From CAYPKG01 sp964411275 (GTDB taxonomy: Bacteria > Bacillota > Clostridia > Christensenellales > CAG-138): a stretch of 9,283 bases of DNA. The position numbers and the translations under genes were made by a program. The stretch is taken from positions 1 through 9,283 of the forward strand of contig CAYPKG010000058.1 in NCBI GenBank assembly GCA_964411275.1, given 5' to 3'. This document shows positions 6,201-9,283 of the stretch, piece after piece. Positions within the stretch are counted from its first letter, which is position 1; the number at the start of each line of letters is the position of its first letter. The notes beneath the pieces were generated by a model, which did not search any database, was not told the DNA's origin, and saw only the letters and a program-made list of their open reading frames with translations.

Positions 6201-6276
6201 TGTCTATGATATTTTACGGAACGAATCGCGCAACAATAACAATAAGCCGTCCCCATATATTGGGGGCGTGTCTTGA
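3229..6276 (+). CDS. terL: Terminase large subunit (TerL), interrupted by an intein
   Basis: This is the phage DNA-packaging motor: an N-terminal ATPase that pumps DNA into the prohead and a C-terminal RNase H-like nuclease that cuts the concatemer. The precursor is 1015 residues; removing the 346-residue intein leaves 669, a normal to slightly long TerL. After splicing, Walker A reads GAASTGKS (starting at residue 104). Walker B is IILDE (Asp575, Glu576) and the coupling motif is SLANP (from about 602). Nuclease acidic residues are Asp734 (VAGVDPA), Asp804/805 (VAVDDSG) and Asp910/Asp913 (SPDEADA). The TTG at 3229 is preferred because GGGGAGG lies 9 bases upstream; an ATG at 3292 has no ribosome binding site but starts the more typical MAETYKRRYG. 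The last about 85 residues are Gly/Pro rich and poorly conserved in look. No small terminase gene is seen next to it. Confidence 0.93.
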   Translation: MTFEAAFPILPGVITPLHPFTMAETYKRRYGLDWSKQVHDIQIDLILAKKWRFAPFCHGDLLDPGEHMLRAIRALFTPEQWTISPWTEQHAHAWASEDFSVWLGAASTGKAQPLDELIMTPAGPRPMGDLQVGDFVTGLSGAPVRILSTHDAGVKPEYRVVDTDGRETRCADDHLWTVENRASHYCVKTLPTKQLIPSKHMLPPFGPVEFQDTQVVPFLDPYLLGALLGDGTLGAASGDSPLSITSADEGVLREIRRGLPSGYELASFTTRYTWRLVKQSRKNNGENELIQAFKSLKLWSKLSHEKFVPREYLVSSIPTRQRLLAGLLDTDGTISSRGCISFTSVSLQLAEDVVWLVRSLGGRASLRSKRPWYLKAGVRIQGRQAYNISISFPDRCSKFLFPGCPHKRARLSSKKCFKKVGIRDVQPTGHFVSMKCITVDSPDGLYLTGSFMPTHNSNDAGGLAVLDWITDPLDTYIALASTSVPMLKLRSFESVLRYFRILKKNPKFLIPGKEAPSQTAIINVSAPSAEEGDNPEADATSKASIRGVALADGDEAKAVARLAGAHLPWTAIILDEGSALPAAAAKARFNAMAGAKRFRFLSLANPTSQFDEATKFCAPSGGWLSVTPEDASWRSEHGLVLHHNGFQSPAVLEPDGASKYPFLINQTQIDRMLREVGGNEDDPMIWSMVKGFPAPLGEVASVLSAADLDAFHAREKVLWREGGGSSWVDVAGVDPAFVAEGDGCVMQRARVGISAAGVHTIKFFPEDRIPIRASSERPGAYQAADGVMRLCAEYNIPLENVAVDDSGTQSVCDILVVESGHQPIRCNFTAKATAEPRVPGKPAPQPRYRNLVTEMWYQTARLVREGQVRELPEAAAEQLCSRRYIRDLRPLALESKKDYKSRRTGQRSPDEADALVLCCRAAFLRANLCPGRHWGQGGLYSPGVSGVGFAGAPRGSPGVPRISYAQGALPPRFSVYASRGASPKRGLTVGGVYDILRNESRNNNNKPSPYIGGVS
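3559..4596 (+). mobile_element. Class 3 intein with LAGLIDADG homing endonuclease
   Basis: This 346-residue protein element interrupts TerL in frame. It starts with Ala instead of Cys/Ser (AQPLDELIMTPAG, block A), has DDHLW in block B (His64, Trp66), MKCITVDSPD in block F (Cys326) and ends PTHN (Thr344, His345, Asn346), followed by Ser+1. Ala1 plus Trp-Cys-Thr is the signature of class 3 inteins, which use the block F Cys as first nucleophile. The endonuclease domain is complete: LLGALLGDG (113-121) and LLAGLLDTDG (213-222), with KFVPREYL between them resembling block D. Insertion is exactly between the Walker A Lys and Ser, so the unspliced ATPase should be inactive. Base use is visibly less GC-rich than the surrounding extein, consistent with separate acquisition. 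Confidence 0.93.
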
Positions 6277-6297
6277 AACAACACAAGGAAACTTAAT

Positions 6298-6576
6298 ATG
6301 GATTCCGAAAAACAAACTGACACCAGGGAACCTTTGTTCCAGGAGGAGTCTGAAAAACTGAGCTCCATCCACAAGGCGGTGGTGGACGCGCTGCAAAAAG
6401 CCAAGCTGCCCGTGGTGCCCGCGGCTGCCCGCATCGGTCTGGACAACCTTACGGTTGCCAACATGTGTCTTCAACAGTTGTCCTTTCTTTTGCTGCATGG
6501 GGACGAGCTTCGGGCCCAGGCCGCAGACGAGGCGGTTGAGCAAAAGTTTGGAGGGGTCCTGAACGACCCAAAATAA
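6298..6576 (+). CDS. Small helical hypothetical protein
   Basis: I do not recognise this 92-residue acidic protein. It is predicted by eye to be mostly helical: residues 16-37 and 48-83 are rich in Ala, Leu, Glu and Gln, with a Pro-Val-Val-Pro break between them. There is no membrane segment, cysteine pair or signal peptide. AAGGAAA lies 9 bases before the ATG. It begins 21 bases after terL and precedes the next gene by 14 bases, so it belongs to the same late transcript. A small terminase placed after terL would be an unusual order and no DNA-binding helix-turn-helix is evident; a head or connector accessory protein is equally possible. Confidence 0.75.
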   Translation: MDSEKQTDTREPLFQEESEKLSSIHKAVVDALQKAKLPVVPAAARIGLDNLTVANMCLQQLSFLLLHGDELRAQAADEAVEQKFGGVLNDPK

Positions 6577-6590
6577 AGGAGGCCTTTTTT

Positions 6591-7073
6591 ATGCCGCAAA
6601 AAAAGAATGCTGACATGGACCGGCTGGTGTGCCCTTACACGGGCCGGCCGGTTGATGTGTATTTTGATGACAATCTTAAGGATCCCGGATGGCGGGCCCG
6701 CGGGGTGGTGGACACCTCGCTGCCGTTTTTCTCCAAGGAGGCCGGGGAGGCGGCGTTTCGTTTACGCGCGGGGCGCCCGGACGCCGTGTCGCTGCCGGTG
6801 TGCGCTTACACAGGGAGTCCGGTCGCTTTTGTGCAACGCGGGAGCCTGTGGTTTGCCGTGGGGGACCCCGCCAACCCGGCGGCGGTCTTCAAGGATCGCG
6901 AGGATCTGGAGTTTCTTCTGGGTTCCCGTGCGGGAAAGTCCCGCCGGGGACGCCCGAAGAAAAAGAAACCCCACATTTCCGTGGGGGAAACCCTGGAGGA
7001 GCATTCTGACCCCACTGAGGGGGTGCAGGTGCCCTTGGACGATGTGCGGGAAATGACGGAGGGACTACTATGA
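6591..7073 (+). CDS. Protein with duplicated C-x-Y-T-G-x-P-V module and AT-hook-like tail
   Basis: This is a 160-residue protein of unknown function. Two copies of a roughly 50-residue module are visible: the first opens CPYTGRPVDVYF (from residue 14) and ends FRLRAGR, the second opens CAYTGSPVAFV (from residue 72) and ends FLLGSRAGK. Between these anchors both have an aromatic Trp, a Gly-rich turn and an acidic helix-like stretch. Residues about 113-127 form a basic cluster with RRGRPKKKK, containing the RGRP core of AT-hook DNA-minor-groove binders. The C-terminus is acidic. A strong AAAGGAGG precedes the ATG by 8 bases, and the stop overlaps the next start as ATGA. DNA or capsid-associated binding is an inference from the basic tail. 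Confidence 0.8.
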   Translation: MPQKKNADMDRLVCPYTGRPVDVYFDDNLKDPGWRARGVVDTSLPFFSKEAGEAAFRLRAGRPDAVSLPVCAYTGSPVAFVQRGSLWFAVGDPANPAAVFKDREDLEFLLGSRAGKSRRGRPKKKKPHISVGETLEEHSDPTEGVQVPLDDVREMTEGLL

Positions 7074-7492
7074 GAAAATCAGCCTGGCTGATGGGCCTGT
7101 TTATGTTTGTTTTTATGGGGGCCGCGCAGGCCTCCACCAATGTGGTGTCCTCCGGGGACACGGCGCTGCTTATTCCAACCACCGCCCCCCAGGGGACCTT
7201 CCTCAGCGCCCCCACAGGGCGCGTGGAGGTGGTGGGATCCCTTGTCCGGGAGGGAGGGATCATCCGCCAGCGCACGGTCAACGGGTGGGAACAGTGTCCG
7301 CGGGAGCGCAATATGGTTCTGATTCAGGTCATTGGAGGCGCCGGGACGGCGGTTGTCGTCGACAGCACGGGGGATCTGGCAAGACTTTCCGTCAACGCCA
7401 CGATTATTTTCACAAATGAGAATGCCCCACGTTCGGGGGTGTCCATTCGTGCCGACGGCGGGGATGTAACCGTATTCACATCCCAACGATAA
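7070..7492 (+). CDS. Secreted beta-rich hypothetical protein
   Basis: This 140-residue protein starts with a clear Sec signal peptide: MRKS, a hydrophobic core WLMGLFMFVFMGA, then AQA before Ser-Thr-Asn, a textbook signal peptidase I site at about residue 21. The mature 119 residues are rich in Val, Gly and Thr with alternating short strands, suggesting an all-beta fold such as a fibre or shaft domain; a single Cys (about residue 76) follows a Trp-Glu-Gln. No family is recognised. It is translationally coupled to the gene before it (ATGA) and followed after 12 bases by another signal-peptide protein, so the two exported proteins probably act together at the cell envelope or surface. Export is odd for a tail component, which normally assembles in the cytoplasm. 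Confidence 0.8.
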   Translation: MRKSAWLMGLFMFVFMGAAQASTNVVSSGDTALLIPTTAPQGTFLSAPTGRVEVVGSLVREGGIIRQRTVNGWEQCPRERNMVLIQVIGGAGTAVVVDSTGDLARLSVNATIIFTNENAPRSGVSIRADGGDVTVFTSQR

Positions 7493-7504
7493 CAGGGGGT
7501 CCCT

Positions 7505-9154
7505 ATGAAACTGAATTTTTTATTTGGGCTGCTGGTGCTTCCCGGGCTGCTGTTCGCGGATGTGCATTTTTTCGCAAACCCGCCAGAAGAGGACCCTGTG
7601 TGGGCGGCAGCACGCTCCGGCTACGCGACGACGGGCGCGGTGGCGGCGGTGCGGGCGGAGGCGGAAGCCGCGGCGGCCAACGCGCTTGCGGTGGCGCAGT
7701 CGGCGCTCCAGCCAGGCGCGCTCACCGGCTACGCGACGACGGGCGCGGTGGCGGCGGTGCGGGCGGAGGCGGAAGCCGCGGCGGCCAACGCGCTTGCGGT
7801 GGCGCAGTCGGCGCTCCAGCCAGGCGCGCTCACCGGCTACGCGACGACGGGCGCGGTGGCGGCGGTGCGGGCGGAGGTGGAAGCCGCGGCATCGCCCAAG
7901 TTGACAATGGTTCCGGCTGGAACAACCGTCATTTCAACCGACACCACAGTGCAAGTGGTTCCCACTCGCGGCATCTACAATCTGCAGGTGCAGGGCGACT
8001 CCGACATCTCATTTGACTTGTCTTCAATCGACATCACGAACAATGTCGCACGATGGGAAACTTGGATCAATGTGTATTCCCCTAGTGTGACTGTAAGTCT
8101 TCCTTCGTCAAGCATAGTCCAATATCTTGAAACTCCAGACTTGACTACCACGACGTTAAATGAACTATTGCAAATATCTTGGCAAGCGTGGATGGATGGG
8201 ACTAATTTGATGATGCAGGGACATCTGTACAATCGCCGTACGGACATGCCCATCCCGATGCTGGCTAAGTTGAGAACCTATCATTATGGCGACCCGAACA
8301 TCGTGGAAAGTCCTGCGTCGTGGTTCGTTTTTGATGCAGAAACCAAGACCATAACTGGCTTCAATTACGTAGATGGCAGGGAGAACGTTGTTATCCCGTG
8401 GGAAATCGACGGGGTAGCTGTCGAGGTTTTAGGCGACGCGGCTTTTTCTCCGGATCCGATGTTTGGGTATCCTATAACCAACGTTGTTGCCGGAAGATCT
8501 GTATTAGGCATCGGGAACCATGCGTTCAATAGATGCGATTCGCTAACCTCCGTAACCCTTCCCGCCGCTACCTACATCGGGGGCAATGCGTTCTATTACT
8601 GCGGTTCGCTAACCTCCGTAACCCTTCCCGTTGCTACTAGCATCGGGAACAATGCGTTCGATTTCTGCACTAAGCTAACCTCCGTAACCCTTCCCGCCGC
8701 TACCAGCATCGGGGACCATGCGTTCATTGGCACTAAGCTAACCTCCATAGACCTGCCCGTCGCTACCAGCATCGGGAACAATGCGTTCGCTGGCACTCCG
8801 CTAACCTCCATAGACCTGCCCGCCGCTACCAGCATCGGGGAACGTGCGTTCTCTGGCTGCGGTTCGCTAACCTCCGTAACCCTTCCCGCCGCTACCAGCA
8901 TCGGGAACGAGGCGCTTACTGGCACTTTACTAACCTCCGTAACCCTTCCCGCTGCTACCAGCATCGGTGGCTATGCGTTCGCTGGCAGCGCTTCGCTATC
9001 CAGTGTGTATTTTGGAAATGCCACACCAGCTGAGGGGCAAGATATGTTTATAGGCGTTCCTGGCCCTGTAACAATCTACTACCCGGCTGGTGCTCCGGCG
9101 TGGAGCAGCGTGACGACATGGGGCGGGATGCCGACGGCACCATATACGCCGTAA
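7505..9154 (+). CDS. Secreted BspA-like leucine-rich repeat protein with tandem coiled repeats
   Basis: This 549-residue protein is a candidate adhesin or receptor-binding protein. Residues 1-18 look like a Sec signal peptide (MKLN, hydrophobic FLFGLLVLPGLLFA, cleavage before Asp-Val). Residues 39-129 are two identical 36-residue repeats and a partial third (GYATTGAVAAVRAEAEAAAA..), Ala/Glu rich and probably helical or coiled. Residues about 130-265 form a beta-rich middle. Residues about 275-335 are the usual lead-in to BspA-like proteins (ITGFNY..VVIPWEIDGVAVEVLGDAAF), followed by eight LRR_5 units at 336-508 (pattern IGxxAFxxCxxLTSVTLPAATS) and a C-terminal cap. AGGGGG precedes the ATG by 5 bases. 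LRR_5 proteins are known from bacterial surface proteins binding host matrix. Here, beside terL, it may be a phage tail-associated ligand or a cargo surface protein. Confidence 0.88.
   Translation: MKLNFLFGLLVLPGLLFADVHFFANPPEEDPVWAAARSGYATTGAVAAVRAEAEAAAANALAVAQSALQPGALTGYATTGAVAAVRAEAEAAAANALAVAQSALQPGALTGYATTGAVAAVRAEVEAAASPKLTMVPAGTTVISTDTTVQVVPTRGIYNLQVQGDSDISFDLSSIDITNNVARWETWINVYSPSVTVSLPSSSIVQYLETPDLTTTTLNELLQISWQAWMDGTNLMMQGHLYNRRTDMPIPMLAKLRTYHYGDPNIVESPASWFVFDAETKTITGFNYVDGRENVVIPWEIDGVAVEVLGDAAFSPDPMFGYPITNVVAGRSVLGIGNHAFNRCDSLTSVTLPAATYIGGNAFYYCGSLTSVTLPVATSIGNNAFDFCTKLTSVTLPAATSIGDHAFIGTKLTSIDLPVATSIGNNAFAGTPLTSIDLPAATSIGERAFSGCGSLTSVTLPAATSIGNEALTGTLLTSVTLPAATSIGGYAFAGSASLSSVYFGNATPAEGQDMFIGVPGPVTIYYPAGAPAWSSVTTWGGMPTAPYTP
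7619..7890 (+). repeat. 108-bp perfect tandem repeat, 2.5 copies
   Basis: Copies at 7619-7726 and 7727-7834 are identical at every base by my reading; the partial third copy (7835-7890) differs by one C-to-T change (Ala to Val codon). The unit is 36 codons, so copy-number change keeps the frame. Its high GC leaves all three forward frames open, which explains overlapping spurious frames. Confidence 0.93.
8510..9028 (+). repeat. LRR_5-coding 63/66-bp repeat array
   Basis: Eight units of 63 or 66 bases follow each other, with the consensus GCTAACCTCCGTAACCCTTC recurring from 8542, 8608, 8674 and 8866, and related forms from 8737, 8800, 8928 and 8995. Each unit encodes one 21-22-residue leucine-rich repeat. 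Most nucleotide differences fall in the variable part between the IG-x-x-AF and LTS-V/I-x-LP segments. Confidence 0.92.
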
Positions 9155-9168
9155 GAAAGGAAATTATT

Positions 9169-9283
9169 ATGTTTGCAAAATACATAAACGAATATAAAAT
9201 CGATTCAAGCATCCCGGATTCCGCCATCATCGACGGAAAGCCCTACGGCAACATCAAAGGGAAGCCTGAACTTCTAGCCAAAC
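9169..9283 (+). CDS. Start of a further late gene (partial)
   Basis: Only the first 38 codons are present before the window ends. The product begins MFAKYINEYKIDSSIPDSAI and continues with a Gly-Lys-Pro-Tyr-Gly turn and a Lys-rich stretch. AGAAAGGAAA lies about 8 bases before the ATG, and the gene starts 14 bases after the LRR gene, so it is probably in the same operon. Genes in this place after a fibre-like gene often encode small fibre-associated or chaperone proteins, but too little is visible to say so here. Confidence 0.7.
   Translation, partial: MFAKYINEYKIDSSIPDSAIIDGKPYGNIKGKPELLAK

Noticed and set aside
7524..8016. Overlapping Arg/Gly-rich frames in the 108-bp repeats
   Set aside because: High GC and the three-base-multiple repeat keep all frames open; these are shadows of the LRR protein.
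8596..8964. Leftward repetitive 122-residue frame (MLVAAGRVTEVS units)
   Set aside because: It is the antisense reading of the LRR repeats.
7505..9154. Target of a diversity-generating retroelement
   Set aside because: The LRR variation invites the idea, but no reverse transcriptase, template repeat or adenine-biased substitution pattern is visible in the window.

Overview
The window reads as part of a tailed double-stranded DNA phage or prophage. The anchor is a complete terminase large subunit (TerL) gene at 3229-6276. It has both the packaging ATPase and the nuclease motifs, and an in-frame intein splits its P-loop. The host is not identified by any gene here. Sec signal peptides, a BspA-like leucine-rich repeat protein and a GC-rich late region fit a Gram-negative anaerobe; a Verrucomicrobiota/Kiritimatiellota/Lentisphaerota-type gut host is my guess, resting on general resemblance only.

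Left arm (1-1489): five small, tightly packed genes read leftward, mostly lower in GC than the right arm. From upstream to downstream they are a CxxC/CxxC zinc-finger protein, a 59-residue zinc-ribbon protein, a membrane-anchored protein with an 11-threonine linker and a winged-helix-like C-terminus, a 65-residue CxxC protein, and a protein resembling the DUF7007 family. Overlaps and AGGAG-type ribosome binding sites support an operon, probably accessory or regulatory.

Middle (1490-2661): about 1.17 kb without a convincing gene, but not featureless. The left half (about 1615-2109) carries repeated GACTCCAAAT boxes in both orientations around a very AT-rich stretch, and ends in a perfect 18-bp inverted repeat. 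This layout resembles an iteron-type origin or a multi-operator control region. The right half (2170-2660) is GC-rich, with tandem GGGTGTCC units, serial hairpins and two kinds of direct repeat. It ends in a probable terminator for the leftward gene at 2662-3027.

Right arm (3028-9283): a divergent intergenic region leads into rightward genes: TerL with its intein, a 92-residue helical protein, a 160-residue protein with a duplicated C-x-Y-T-G-x-P-V module and an AT-hook-like basic tail, two consecutive proteins with Sec signal peptides, and the start of a further gene. The second secreted protein combines perfect 108-bp tandem repeats with an LRR_5 (BspA-like) array and is the best candidate for an adhesin or receptor-binding function. 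No small terminase, portal or capsid gene follows TerL within the window, so the late gene order is unusual.

The most informative object is the intein. It starts with Ala, carries the Trp-Cys-Thr set that defines class 3 inteins, keeps both LAGLIDADG motifs, and sits exactly between the Walker A Lys and Ser of the packaging motor.
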